Shown here: positions 23,941-33,247 of the stretch, piece after piece
Layout: the number at the start of each line of letters is the position of its first letter
How positions within the stretch are numbered: position 1 is the first letter of the stretch
From: Mytilinidion resinicola
Taxonomy: Eukaryota > Ascomycota > Dothideomycetes > Mytilinidiales > Mytilinidiaceae
Direction of reading: 5' to 3'
DNA length: 64,000 nt
Assembly (NCBI RefSeq): GCF_010093595.1
Contig: NW_022985468.1
Location: 378,615-442,614 of the forward strand
Made by a program: the position numbers and the translations under genes
Notes under the pieces: model-generated
Database searches by the model: none
Seen by the model: the letters and a program-made list of their open reading frames with translations, nothing else
What the model was told of the DNA's origin: nothing

Positions 23941-24678
23941 ATGGAGTACCCTTCTCTCAACATGACTGACGATACACACCTCATCAACGCCAAGACGCCC
24001 ATATGCTACGTTTTGATCGGCCTGCCTCGTTACTTGGACAAGGACGGCGTCGGCACAGACCTGTCGCAGAAGAGAAAGCTATGCGGACTCGGTCCGAACC
24101 GTGAGCACGAATGGCTAGGCGTCGTCGAGGTGCAGATGCCACACAGAAACACCATGCAAGCGTCACGACAACGGATGTTGCTTCAGACCTTCCGATCCCC
24201 CGAACTGTTAGAGGCCCGCCTAGCCAGACCCGTTGTCGCGGATACCCCAATAGATGAGAATTTCGCAATGACAGACTTGGACAAAGAACAACGCGACCGC
24301 GACAGAGTTGCATCAGGCGGGACGCAGCACTTGCGGGGGTGGGGAGTGCTCGAACAATTTGAGAAAACTCTCGTTTGCTACAGATGCGGGGAACAGCCTG
24401 GCAATTGGGCGGATTTTCTTGATGAGGGGACGTTGGTGACTGCGTATGAAGGCAATGAGTACACTTTTATTCCGGAGCTGCCTGTTTCAGCGAAAGGGAA
24501 TCAGTTCAAGAGAGACGGGCCCAGCCCCGTTGACCTCTTGGCTGAGGAGGTAGTTGACTTGGAGATTCGACATCACATGTTTTTGTTGTACGGATATCTG
24601 ATGCCCGAGACGCAGGTGCGGAAGTATACTGTTCAGAAATCAGGGGGAAGGGACCCAAAGATGGCGAGGGGCTGTTAA
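23941..24678 (+). CDS. Hypothetical protein, Cys-pair family member 1
   Basis: Intronless, 245 residues, starting MEYPSLNMTDDTHLIN. The clearest shared element is LVCYRCGEQPGNW near residue 145, a CxxCG pair followed by Trp. Earlier single cysteines (TPICYVLIG, RKLCGLGP) might supply more ligands. The pair looks like half of a zinc ribbon or treble clef. There is no signal peptide or membrane span. It resembles the next two genes and the 31-kb gene only in this motif pattern and overall size, so family membership is an inference and this is the most diverged member. Function unknown. Confidence 0.6.
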   Translation: MEYPSLNMTDDTHLINAKTPICYVLIGLPRYLDKDGVGTDLSQKRKLCGLGPNREHEWLGVVEVQMPHRNTMQASRQRMLLQTFRSPELLEARLARPVVADTPIDENFAMTDLDKEQRDRDRVASGGTQHLRGWGVLEQFEKTLVCYRCGEQPGNWADFLDEGTLVTAYEGNEYTFIPELPVSAKGNQFKRDGPSPVDLLAEEVVDLEIRHHMFLLYGYLMPETQVRKYTVQKSGGRDPKMARGC

Positions 24679-24794
24679 GGGAGTTATGAGAGCTCGTCGG
24701 GATAATTTTAAGCGTGACGATGCACTGAGCTTTTTGTGGGTAGTACCTGGGTTCGTCATGAATTCACGCACGCGAATATAATACTACGCAGGTT

Positions 24795-24910
24795 TTACTC
24801 TTGCTCATTAGACACCGCTGTGAGGAGTACCCCCGCGTGCAGGTGTTCAGCTAGTCAAAAGCTAACCCAGATTGCGCTGCAACGACGTTTACATCGGATC
24901 AGAATTTTGA
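24795..24910 (-). repeat. Module A copy, reverse orientation
   Basis: GACACCGCTGTGAGGAGTAC and AGTCAAAAGCTAACCCAGAT follow the reverse complement of the A unit at 6.5 kb, and TTTACATCGGATCAG ends the match. It sits between Cys-pair genes 1 and 2. Confidence 0.7.
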
Positions 24911-25225
24911 AGCCCGACGGGGGTTACCCCAAGTACTGGCAAGATAGAGTGCTCACAGGGCTGTACCGTGTGAAGCTCTCTAGCGGCTACACTCGGACCG
25001 ACACATCTGCAAGGATGTGGTGAAGATACCGCTTTGCTGGATGGTTGCTGAAGTGGCTGTGATAGCGCAGAGAGTTGAACAGTACGAATACGCGAGTAAG
25101 TAGATGGCGAAGCAAAAGAGCTATCTTTAACTTGCCAGTACTACTTTGATTCCAGAGAACTATCCACTCTCTAGAGCTTAAACGCTCCATAAAGAAACTA
25201 AACACTCCCACGCCTCACCACAGCA

Positions 25226-25963
25226 ATGTCGTTTCCGGAAGATCCGGCACCCGGGAAACCATTTACCCTCGAAGACCACATCATCGACATACTAGTCAAG
25301 ATCGATGGACATCCCGCTATGGAGCTTTCCGCAACCACCGTATCGCACGGCTGTGAACACTGCGGCCAGATATGGGGTGGCAATCTTGGCAACGGCTACG
25401 AAGGAGGCATGGCGTCGCTCCACTTCGGAAGTCCCCCAGGTCACGTCGAATATCCCGACAGCCAAGCTCCAAAGTTTCTTGGCTTGTTCGTGGAATCGGA
25501 AGTCAACCAGGGTCTTCGCATGACGTTCGAGAAGCGTGAACACCCCTGTAAGAGATGCGGAGAAGATCTGGAGCGTAAGGCTCCGCATTCAAGCCTCGGA
25601 ACTATATCCATACAGACGAAGAATATCGGCTCCGCGATGACTCCGACAGCGCAGTCGCCGTTCCGGAAGAGGGATGTGAGGAAGTCACCGCCGCCGTGCG
25701 AGAAGGATTGCTTGATCACGATGACAAAGGATCTCGAGGAGATAGAGATTGAGATGAACAAGCATAAGAAGAATGTCAGATACTACGAGGCCAAGCTTGA
25801 GAGGCTGCCGGAGGGCCAGCGCGGTCCGGAATCGGCAGTGTGGTTCTATCTTAGCAAGGCGCGCGATGATTCGAAGAAGTGGCTTGAGGATAATGAGGGA
25901 GTTGTGAAAGGTTTGCATGATAAGCTGATTGCTTTACGGCACGGGGAATTTGAAGAGTATTGA
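25226..25963 (+). CDS. Hypothetical protein, Cys-pair family member 2
   Basis: Intronless, 245 residues from ATG 25226 (MSFPEDPAPGKPFTLEDHII). Two Cys pairs are about 70 residues apart: HGCEHCGQIWGG near residue 40 and HPCKRCGEDLER near 110. Together they could bind one zinc ion as a split ribbon. The C-terminal third (KDLEEIEIEMNKHKKNVRYY onward) is a charged, predicted coiled coil absent from the other members. There is no secretion signal. The spacing CxxCGxxW in the first pair matches members 3 and 4. Function unknown. The coiled coil suggests protein binding. Confidence 0.65.
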   Translation: MSFPEDPAPGKPFTLEDHIIDILVKIDGHPAMELSATTVSHGCEHCGQIWGGNLGNGYEGGMASLHFGSPPGHVEYPDSQAPKFLGLFVESEVNQGLRMTFEKREHPCKRCGEDLERKAPHSSLGTISIQTKNIGSAMTPTAQSPFRKRDVRKSPPPCEKDCLITMTKDLEEIEIEMNKHKKNVRYYEAKLERLPEGQRGPESAVWFYLSKARDDSKKWLEDNEGVVKGLHDKLIALRHGEFEEY

Positions 25964-26054
25964 TCTGGGGACACTACCTAGAGGAAGGAGTAGTGTATGT
26001 ACATAAAGTAGCTCAGGAATATTAGAAACTTTGCTACAGTACCTTGCCATAGAT

Positions 26055-26285
26055 ATCTCTATACTTTCCTGCCACTGTCTGTGGGGCTCTAACTTTCTAA
26101 TAAAAAGGGATACACTTCCAATCTGCGTACACTCTATTAACCCTGTCTGGGGTAGCCTTGCGAGTTTATTAGTTGCCTAACATGCCGAATGTCTCTCTTA
26201 TTTGGAATACTGAAAATACCATGAAGATCCTCATGCCGCTGAGCGGCAAACGAGTGTATGGATCTCTATACGAGACATTGTAAAA
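26055..26285 (+). repeat. Module B copy between Cys-pair genes 2 and 3
   Basis: CTTTCCTGCCACTGTCTGTG, GGCAAACGAGTGTATGGATC and the end GACATTGTAAAACG match the 6.3-6.5 kb unit throughout, with small gaps. No module A follows here. Confidence 0.8.
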
Positions 26286-26546
26286 CGATGAAGAAGCCTC
26301 CAAATTCTCTCACTTCTATCAGATACAGTACTCAAATCGCACGTATTTTTTTATTGATGCCAGTAATGTCACACAGCGCCAAGTAGACCGAGGTGTCCTA
26401 CCGGTTCCTGAAGACGTTAAGGAGTGGCAGGTGGCAGATAGGTATACACACACATGGCCCGAGAGTGAATATTTCGTGAAACATCTCTGCCGACCAAGTA
26501 TTCAGCTAGTAAGCAGCTTCTTCACTCATCATGAGGTATTTGCACA

Positions 26547-26554
26547 TATAAAAG
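26547..26554 (+). promoter_or_regulatory. TATA box, third Cys-pair gene
   Basis: TATAAAAG, 131 bases upstream of the ATG at 26678. An AT/CA-rich leader with ATACCAAATACCCAAACAC-type sequence follows, as in many expressed fungal genes. Confidence 0.5.
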
Positions 26555-26677
26555 AAAGTCAACGGAGACTCTTACCTTCCACTTTCAAACTTCTTACCTA
26601 CATATCAAGAACCCAATATTCAAATACCAAATACCCAAACACTGAATATAAACCCACCTAGCTCAATAACACCCACC

Positions 26678-27379
26678 ATGTCCACAGAAACCAAACCCAT
26701 CCGCCAAAACCCCCCTTTCGTTTACGACATCACTGCCGCCTTCCTCTCCTGGCCCTGTCCCCGCACCACCTGCGTTGTCCCAGGCTTCCTTGATTCCCGC
26801 GTTGACGGCTTCGGCCGCCTATCGCGCTACTGCCGCCACTGCGACAAAATCTGGCTCGACCCCTTCTTCTCTGCCACCGGCGAACCCTACACACTCCCGC
26901 TTTTTGACGGCATGATAATTAGCGAATTTCGCCCATGCTACCAGTCTTGCATCCACTGCGGCAAGGACATCTGGGACATAGATCGCCCGCTGGTAATGGA
27001 TGATGCTGAGTTCGAGGAGGTGAAGAATAGTATATCGCCGGCGGGCCACCCAAGCTGTGTGTTCGAATTGCCAGGCGGGAAGAAGGCGATATTGGTGAGG
27101 GTGAAGTCAGTAGATGTCGAGGATCCGGAAGTGGTTTTGGAGAAGGGGTGGAAGAAGGGGGTGAACAAGCTGTGGAAGGTGGTTTTCAAGGGACGGTACG
27201 AAGAGCAGGGCAAGTTAGACGAGCCAAATGTGCTGGAGAATTTGGAGAAGTTGAGGTTGGTGGTGTGGAAGCAGGAGCTTTTGACTCTGGAGGGGGTAGA
27301 CTGGGTGATTCAGCGACCGCTGGCGGTCACAGATGAAATCTCGAAGGAGGTGCTGGAAGGAAATGTGGAAAAGCTATGA
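26678..27379 (+). CDS. Hypothetical protein, Cys-pair family member 3
   Basis: Intronless, 233 residues beginning MSTETKPIRQNPPFVYDITA. Cysteines at WPCPRTTC and the pairs YCRHCDKIWLDP (near 50) and SCIHCGKDIWDIDRP (near 90) give a cluster suited to one or two zinc sites. Each CxxC is followed by Trp at a fixed short distance. The C-terminal half is Lys/Glu/Val-rich and contains EKGWKKGVNKLWKVVFKG. No signal peptide, no transmembrane span. The Trp-flanked pairs tie it to members 2 and 4. I know of no characterised protein with this arrangement. Confidence 0.7.
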   Translation: MSTETKPIRQNPPFVYDITAAFLSWPCPRTTCVVPGFLDSRVDGFGRLSRYCRHCDKIWLDPFFSATGEPYTLPLFDGMIISEFRPCYQSCIHCGKDIWDIDRPLVMDDAEFEEVKNSISPAGHPSCVFELPGGKKAILVRVKSVDVEDPEVVLEKGWKKGVNKLWKVVFKGRYEEQGKLDEPNVLENLEKLRLVVWKQELLTLEGVDWVIQRPLAVTDEISKEVLEGNVEKL

Positions 27380-28660
27380 AATGGAGTTGTAATGGTCTTG
27401 ATATTAGTCCGACAGTGTCCGGGCCTTTATGATGACTGTTTTGGTACTTGGGGAGTAAGGGGTGTGAGACTGAAGACAGATTTGCAAGTTGATGGGATTC
27501 TTCTACGACTCTAACCTATTACAAACCGCACGTGGGGTTGTGACAATGAATTTTGCATGCTAAATAGGTAGGGGGCTTCTGGAGTTTCAATGAAGTTGAG
27601 CCCATGGAACTCCCAAAGACAGCCCTCAAGTATTGAAGATCACGTGACTAGTCATTTCCAAGCATCTTCGTTATGGATATCAAATTATTACTCTAGTCTT
27701 GGAGGTCTTAGCAACAGCCTCTTGCTTTGCTTGCTAAATGATATTAAAATGAACCTGAGCATCCATAGTCACGTGCTTGCGGCGAGGCTCAGGCGAGGCT
27801 CGCAAACTTCTTCACTTTTCTCCTCGTTACCTTCACTCTTGATAGTTAAAAACATACCGGCCCAACTCTCTCCGCGTGTAAAGATCTCTCATGCTACCTA
27901 GGTAGAGCTCCTGCTTCGATTCGCGCTCGGTGCCTTAAGAGGTGCTACAGCCCAATTTCCTTTAGTACTGGGTCATTAGATTGGGGATCCGGGTATAGAA
28001 TGTCACTGTCAGGAATGCCTGCGTGTCGCTCTTGGATGGTAGATACAGCATGGCTACTCTAGGATGCGGTAAGGTAGCCAGTGAATCAAGCTGATTTCCT
28101 AGCTAGCCTATCTTCCGCCTGTAACACCCTGAAATTTTTGGAGGCCCATCGGGATATCCCCAACAGTGTCAGGGAAGTGTACACGAATTATTGGTAAGCC
28201 GTCAGCGCACTCTAATTTCAAGAATCACTATGCAAGCCTTCATGGCTTCTTTCCTTACCCTACCTTCTCCCAAGCTGGGGCAACCAATTCTATTTTGAAA
28301 ATCAATTACTCGGAAACGATGAGATGTGAAGAAAAATCTGCTTTTAGTTTAACTACCGCTGAACTCACTAAAAAATCCAAAGAACTCCTTTAAGCTTCCA
28401 ACGTCACAAGATCTGTGGTCCCGCATATGAGTTCCAGTGGTTCGGGTTATGTAAGCCATCAACTCTGAATATTTTTCGCGCGGCGCTCTGAACATCTTTT
28501 ACGCGGCGCGCAGAGCAATTTATTTGACGGGGCTGAGCCGACACTTCACTTCGAACAGCCAACCTCCGCACACTTTCCTCCACAACCTTCGCACAATCCT
28601 CTGTAACTTCCTCCTGCTCCTACCACTACTTTTTGCAACCTCCAGGACCAACTACACACC
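27380..28660. other. Intergenic, 1.3 kb
   Basis: Only short, poor open frames (27590-27901, 28166-28393) occur, with no motif or splice structure. I see no repeat copy or RNA gene. The last 100 bases, C/T-rich, are likely the leader of the next gene. Confidence 0.5.
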
Positions 28661-29605
28661 ATGACTCCAACAACGCTTCTGACGCTCCCTACTGAGATGC
28701 GACAGAAGATCATCTCCCTCACTATCACCACCAAATACCGCCCGCCCACGAAGGAAGCGGCCGGCCGCTCTTACTTATCGAGTCCAGTCAAAGGTGTATG
28801 CAAGACCCTGAAAGCAGACTTCAAAGAGATCACTCTAAGCTGGCTGCCCGACCCTATCACCGCCTCCCTCCCCCCGGTCCAGCAGCTACAACAGCTGTTC
28901 ACCCTGAGGCGTATGAACAAGTACTTCATCGAGAGAGAAAAGTCGTCAAACCGTTCCTGGCCCGGAATGCAAGTGCTCAGGATCCAACTCGTGAACTTCG
29001 GCGATGCCACCATCGCTCAACAGTTGCCCCAGTCCTTGATGAAACTCCGATCTGAGGACCGTGGCATCCTATCGCAAATGGTCGACTTCCAATTCCTCCA
29101 CTTGAGGCACTTTCCAGTCGTTCCGACAACCGTGAGAAGACTCGAAATAGATCTCACCTTACCCCCAGAGGCCTCGGCGCTACTAGATACTATCGTCCAG
29201 ATGGACGCCGAGATACCGAAGCGAACCCGGAAGCTAAGAGCAAAGGTTAAGGAACTGGATTGGCAATTTAACTTTTGGAGACAGCTTTGGGAACATGCAG
29301 AGGATATCGCTTACCGCCTCGTCAAACAAGACGGGGCGCCCTCCAAGCTAGCCGTCAAAGTCATCGGATCGATACGAGAAAGGCAGCTTGAGTTCATCGC
29401 CAGAGAGATGCGGCTTCGTCACTTTCGGAAATCCGGCGGGCTGGTCGACTTCCGTGAATATCTGGAGAAGGTACGAGCAAGAGAAGCTGAGTTGAGTCTT
29501 GAAAGGGAAGAAACAGAAAGAAGGCTGAAGCTTGTAGCGGAGGAAAAGGCGATGAAGGCGAGAAGGCAGAGCAGGAGCGTGCGAGGCAGACCGGCGAGGA
29601 GATGA
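28661..29605 (+). CDS. Hypothetical protein with F-box-like start and coiled-coil C-terminus
   Basis: Intronless frame of 314 residues. The opening TLLTLPTEMRQKIISLTI resembles the short F-box-like helix (LPxEhRxxIhxhh) common in fungal hypothetical proteins. The middle has no recognised domain. From about residue 195 the chain is charged and helical, ending in a Glu/Arg-rich coiled coil (AREAELSLEREETERRLKLV). The stop at 29603-29605 comes just after a switch to basic residues. In the next frame the coiled-coil character resumes (EQERARQTGEEMKRRREE) and continues to a TAG at about 29716, so a frameshift near 29550 may have shortened the protein by some 35-40 residues. Confidence 0.55.
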   Translation: MTPTTLLTLPTEMRQKIISLTITTKYRPPTKEAAGRSYLSSPVKGVCKTLKADFKEITLSWLPDPITASLPPVQQLQQLFTLRRMNKYFIEREKSSNRSWPGMQVLRIQLVNFGDATIAQQLPQSLMKLRSEDRGILSQMVDFQFLHLRHFPVVPTTVRRLEIDLTLPPEASALLDTIVQMDAEIPKRTRKLRAKVKELDWQFNFWRQLWEHAEDIAYRLVKQDGAPSKLAVKVIGSIRERQLEFIAREMRLRHFRKSGGLVDFREYLEKVRAREAELSLEREETERRLKLVAEEKAMKARRQSRSVRGRPARR

Positions 29606-30013
29606 AGCGGCGAAGAGAGGAGACGAGCAAGATAAAGAAGGAGTGGGCGCAGAACGTGGCAGAGGAGAAAGAAGACGAGGGAAGAGTGGATGTATGGCGT
29701 ACCAAGAGTATTCTCTAGGGCTGTTGACGCATCGATGTATAGTTTTCCAACCCTCAGAGCTTGTTATATGACTAGGTTATGAGTTCATGCCCGGCTCAGA
29801 CAGCGGTATGAACATAGATACGGACCAACAGGTAACATCGCATGATTTCATTCGAGTTTAACGCCAGCTATGCTAAAGTAAAACATGAATTTATGTACTT
29901 TTGAAGTGTCCGATGTGGAGTAGTCTACCTTCACTTATTATCTGGACCGATTGTGCTTACGTGCAGCACATATCCTTTCCCAGTGCCTTTCCATAAGTCA
30001 GCCGAGTCGCAAA
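29606..30013. other. Convergent intergenic region
   Basis: About 400 bases. The first 110 hold the out-of-frame continuation described for the preceding gene. The rest shows nothing. Confidence 0.45.
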
Positions 30014-31075
30014 TCAAGCACGTTTTAAGAAGTTTAATTTACCGAACGACTTCTCAGTTCTTGCAGAGCTCCGCCTACGGAAGACTCTACTCACCAAGCT
30101 CCTCTGTCCCTCGCCCTTCACAGGTTCCTGATTCTCAACCTTAGCTGGCAATGGGGGAGCAGCTCGTAGCTTGAGCGGCGCCATCGCACCCGGCGGCAGC
30201 GAATGAGCAGCCAATGTGTCCAGCAGCAACAACGCATACGGCCTCTTCTCCTCGCCCGCTGGGAGCTCCGCCCACGGCTTCTTGCAGTGCCCACAGACGA
30301 CGCTCACGTCGCAGAAGCAATAGCAGATCTTGTCCACAACGACCGGAATGCACCAGGCCTTTCGGATCGTCGTCCACCTCTGACCGCCCGGCTTGTCGAT
30401 GGACCATGGAACTTTACCGCAGGCGCACCGCTTGTCGACTTTTCGGAAGCGGGTGATGTATCCGTTTTCCACTACGGCTTCGATGGTCGATTTTTGAGGG
30501 ACGATTGATGAGAAGACGTCGGCGTTCTGAGCTTCGGTGATATAGGGACTAAAAATTGGTGGGTCTTCTATCGTCCATTCGGGTCGTGGCTCTCCAACTC
30601 TGATGATCAAGGGCTCTGGTAGGTTCCATTCCGCTGCTCGAGTCGGGCACTTGGAGAGTGAGTAAGAGCTGTGGAGGACTATATGATAGTCGCCGCAGGC
30701 TTCTTCACTGCCGTCGACCCATGTTTTATGGCAGCTGATGCACTTCGTAGATATGGTAGCGAAAAGATAGCAGATATCGCCGTCTTTGACGGGAAAGTAG
30801 TCGTTATCGTAAGGACGCAACTCCATGATGTGGTCGTTATTGAGGATTCTGGCGGGCTCATGCCAGCAGCCGCGGCAGACATTCTCGACTACCTGGAAGG
30901 AGATAATCTCGGAGCCCTTGTGAGCCAGTTCGACTATCTTGCGGTCGCCATTACACCTGCCTCGATCGTCGGCGTCCCCTAGACCTTTTGGATGCTGTCG
31001 AAGAAGGGAAGCGGTTTCTTGAAGTTGTCGGGGGTTCGAATATTGGTAAGGGCGAGTCATGGTTTCAAGATCCAC
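30014..31075 (-). CDS. Hypothetical protein, Cys-pair family member 4
   Basis: Continuous minus-strand frame of 353 residues from ATG 31075 (or 31060, MTRPYQYSN). It has four Cys pairs: NVCRGCWHEPARIL (near 67), TKCISCHKTWVDG (near 112), KRCACGKVPWSID (near 218) and VVCGHCKKPWAEL (near 262). The pairs fall into two similar halves, each about 45 residues pair-to-pair. Both halves contain a segment of type DxxCYxFxxxSxxC before the second pair (DICYLFATISTKC; KICYCFCDVSVVC), which indicates internal duplication. The C-terminal 60 residues are basic. No signal peptide. Likely a zinc-binding protein, role unknown. Confidence 0.7.
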   Translation of the reverse strand: MDLETMTRPYQYSNPRQLQETASLLRQHPKGLGDADDRGRCNGDRKIVELAHKGSEIISFQVVENVCRGCWHEPARILNNDHIMELRPYDNDYFPVKDGDICYLFATISTKCISCHKTWVDGSEEACGDYHIVLHSSYSLSKCPTRAAEWNLPEPLIIRVGEPRPEWTIEDPPIFSPYITEAQNADVFSSIVPQKSTIEAVVENGYITRFRKVDKRCACGKVPWSIDKPGGQRWTTIRKAWCIPVVVDKICYCFCDVSVVCGHCKKPWAELPAGEEKRPYALLLLDTLAAHSLPPGAMAPLKLRAAPPLPAKVENQEPVKGEGQRSLVSRVFRRRSSARTEKSFGKLNFLKRA

Positions 31076-31783
31076 ACGTGTGCCTCACCACGATGAGGCT
31101 CTAGGTCGACATAAGGCTCGATGGTCCTGTTGAATGTATTTTCTGGTGGCAAATCTAGGGAGTGAGAGTGATCCTTTGGGTCTAAGCGAGTGGTAAGTTA
31201 CTGCTTTGGGTGTACGCTCTACTACTACCTTGTGAGCACTACCGCAAAGTCGGTGAAGTATACCACAAACTCGGTGAAATTGGCCTGCTAGCCGACCAAT
31301 CAGATCAAGGCTGTGCTGTTTCATCTTCACCAATTAGTGGCCATGTGCCTTCTGAGATACACGTCACTTCTATGCACGAGACACCATGTAACCCTTGGCG
31401 AGTCGCTCTCAGCGGCGCCCAAATTGCAGTATATGAAGATCGTACAGCCCGTTTGCGAACGGTGGCGGGTTGAGTTTTTATTTGATTGGCAGGTGAGCAT
31501 GTAGTTGAGCTGATGCCAACTCTGCAAGGCTGACGGCTATAGGTGCTGACCACCTCTCGGCTGAGCCACGTAAGATTGAGGCTCAGAATCAAGAAGAACA
31601 TTCGTGACCATAAGCATGGAACTTAGAATTCATGCCGCTACATGCAAAAGAAATTTAGCCGCAAACTAGCGGATGAGAAACACGTGACCCACTACCTGAA
31701 AGCTCCTACACATCTATGTGTAGGCGCAGCGCACACCCTGGTTGCAATATGGAGAGCTGCTCTGACCTAAATTATGACGAAAC
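31076..31783. other. Intergenic, 0.7 kb
   Basis: No supported gene. A minus-strand stretch near 31500-31570 has a tRNA A-box look but no B box (see rejected items). Confidence 0.5.
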
Positions 31784-32344
31784 TCACAAACCCTCATCAG
31801 AATCTTTTGCCCGCACAACTTCATCAAAATCCTCTACCTGAATCCAGCCCTCTCCATCAGAGTACCTCAGTTCTTGTTCAACCTGAGCGTACGAATCCTG
31901 AGAACTCTTACATAGAGTTTGGCTGAAGGCCCATAGCACTTTCGCTAACTCGCCCTGGCAGCTTTTCCAGTCACCGGAACTACTTCTCAGTGTCGCTTTG
32001 TCCTTGAGAGCTGCCTCCTGGAACTTGCCTATCCACTCATTATCCATGATGATGACGATACCATTCTCTATGATCGTAGTCTTGGCCTCGGGTTGATTGA
32101 CTGAGAATAACAGCCTGATAACACCTTCCGGGCATACGGTTGCAGGTAAAGAAACTGCATCGGTACCAACGGACGTGGATGGTTGGGGAGCCAGTGTAGA
32201 CGTGCCGTTTGAAGCCGGAGCAACATCGACATTTGCTGTTGAAGTCAAGTTTTCTGTCGGGGTTCCTTGCTCGAAGCCGTCACTCTCGAATCCGTGCTCG
32301 ACGAAGTGGGCTTTAAAAATGGAGTATAAAGTCGAGGAGTCCAT
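31784..32344 (-). CDS. Hypothetical protein, 186 aa
   Basis: The start is taken at ATG 32344 (MDSSTLYSIFKAHFVEHGF). The frame continues upstream to 32530, but that part looks like untranslated leader. The N-terminal half is Ser/Thr/Ala-rich low complexity. The second half (PEGVIRLLFSVNQPEAKTTI, IIMDNEWIGKFQEAAL, WAFSQTLCKSSQDSYAQVEQ) looks folded and ends in an acidic tail. No domain, signal or membrane span recognised. Confidence 0.5.
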   Translation of the reverse strand: MDSSTLYSIFKAHFVEHGFESDGFEQGTPTENLTSTANVDVAPASNGTSTLAPQPSTSVGTDAVSLPATVCPEGVIRLLFSVNQPEAKTTIIENGIVIIMDNEWIGKFQEAALKDKATLRSSSGDWKSCQGELAKVLWAFSQTLCKSSQDSYAQVEQELRYSDGEGWIQVEDFDEVVRAKDSDEGL

Positions 32345-32647
32345 GTTCTTGGCGGGAAAAAATCCGTTCTGGTTGCTCAGTTGATGATTTTTATGGAGTC
32401 GAAGGGTGTGTTCGAAAGCATATATAGGTGCGATAGGAAATTTCGACAGTCGGTCATTTGCGCGTTGGCATCCTCGTGGCGAATGTCCACGTAACCAGCA
32501 GCCGTTCCCGCCTCCCGGATCTACCTTCACTTTTAAAACCTCGTTAGTGATTTATTAACACCCTCGACATACCACCTCCCCGACTCTTACACCATTACCA
32601 ACATAATCAAAACTCTTGCACGCACTACACCATCATCAAATGTCAAA

Positions 32648-33046
32648 ATGCCCTTCCCTTTCAGCTCGTTCTTCCCTCAAAAGAAGAGATACTATCACCC
32701 TGACTTCGGCTACATCGAACCACGAGACTTTCATAGATACTCGTATCGGGCAGACTTCCACCCCACTGGCTACTACGGCACGGTAGGCGCGCTTCAAGGT
32801 GATGACTTCCATGCACAGCAGCACCAAGCCCGTGAAATGCAACGAGAGCAACAGCAAGAATACCAGCGGCAACAGCATGAGATGGAACGGCAGCAAGAAC
32901 GCGAACACCGCCGAGATATGGCACGCGAGCAACGTGAAATGGACCATGCGTATCGCCGCGCAACACGTGATAGAGGTCGTAGAAGCCATCGGGTTCCGGA
33001 GCACGGCTATGAGGGTCCAGAGTACAGCTACGTAATGGGTGGATGA
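32648..33046 (+). CDS. Hypothetical small protein, Gln/Glu/Arg-rich
   Basis: 132 residues from ATG 32648 (MPFPFSSFFPQKKRYYHPDF). Aromatic and Tyr-rich ends flank a single long charged helix (about residues 55-105, with MQREQQQEYQRQQHEMERQQ) that should form a coiled coil. No domain recognised. Its Tyr/His/Arg-rich style resembles the next gene, so the two may be diverged neighbours, though I see no direct alignment. Confidence 0.5.
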   Translation: MPFPFSSFFPQKKRYYHPDFGYIEPRDFHRYSYRADFHPTGYYGTVGALQGDDFHAQQHQAREMQREQQQEYQRQQHEMERQQEREHRRDMAREQREMDHAYRRATRDRGRRSHRVPEHGYEGPEYSYVMGG

Positions 33047-33247
33047 GAACCCGGAAGTAGATAGTGGAAATGAAGCAAATAGCTTGACAGAGATAGTCTG
33101 ACTATCGCTAATAGGCAAGCAACCAAATCTTAAGAACATGTGATGGCCTCACCATCCAGGATATGTTGCCATTGTACGCATCTAGAGCCTTAACTCAGCA
33201 CGAACTCAATCAGGCTTCTTCAAAACCACCGCAGAAGAAATTCCGAC

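Noticed and set aside
28166..28393. 75-codon frame in the 27.4-28.7 kb gap
   Set aside because: Short, no upstream promoter signal, no recognisable protein character.
31500..31575. tRNA-like sequence on the minus strand
   Set aside because: TGGCTCAGCCGAGAGG looks like an A box, but no GGTTCRANYCC B box and no closing acceptor stem were found.
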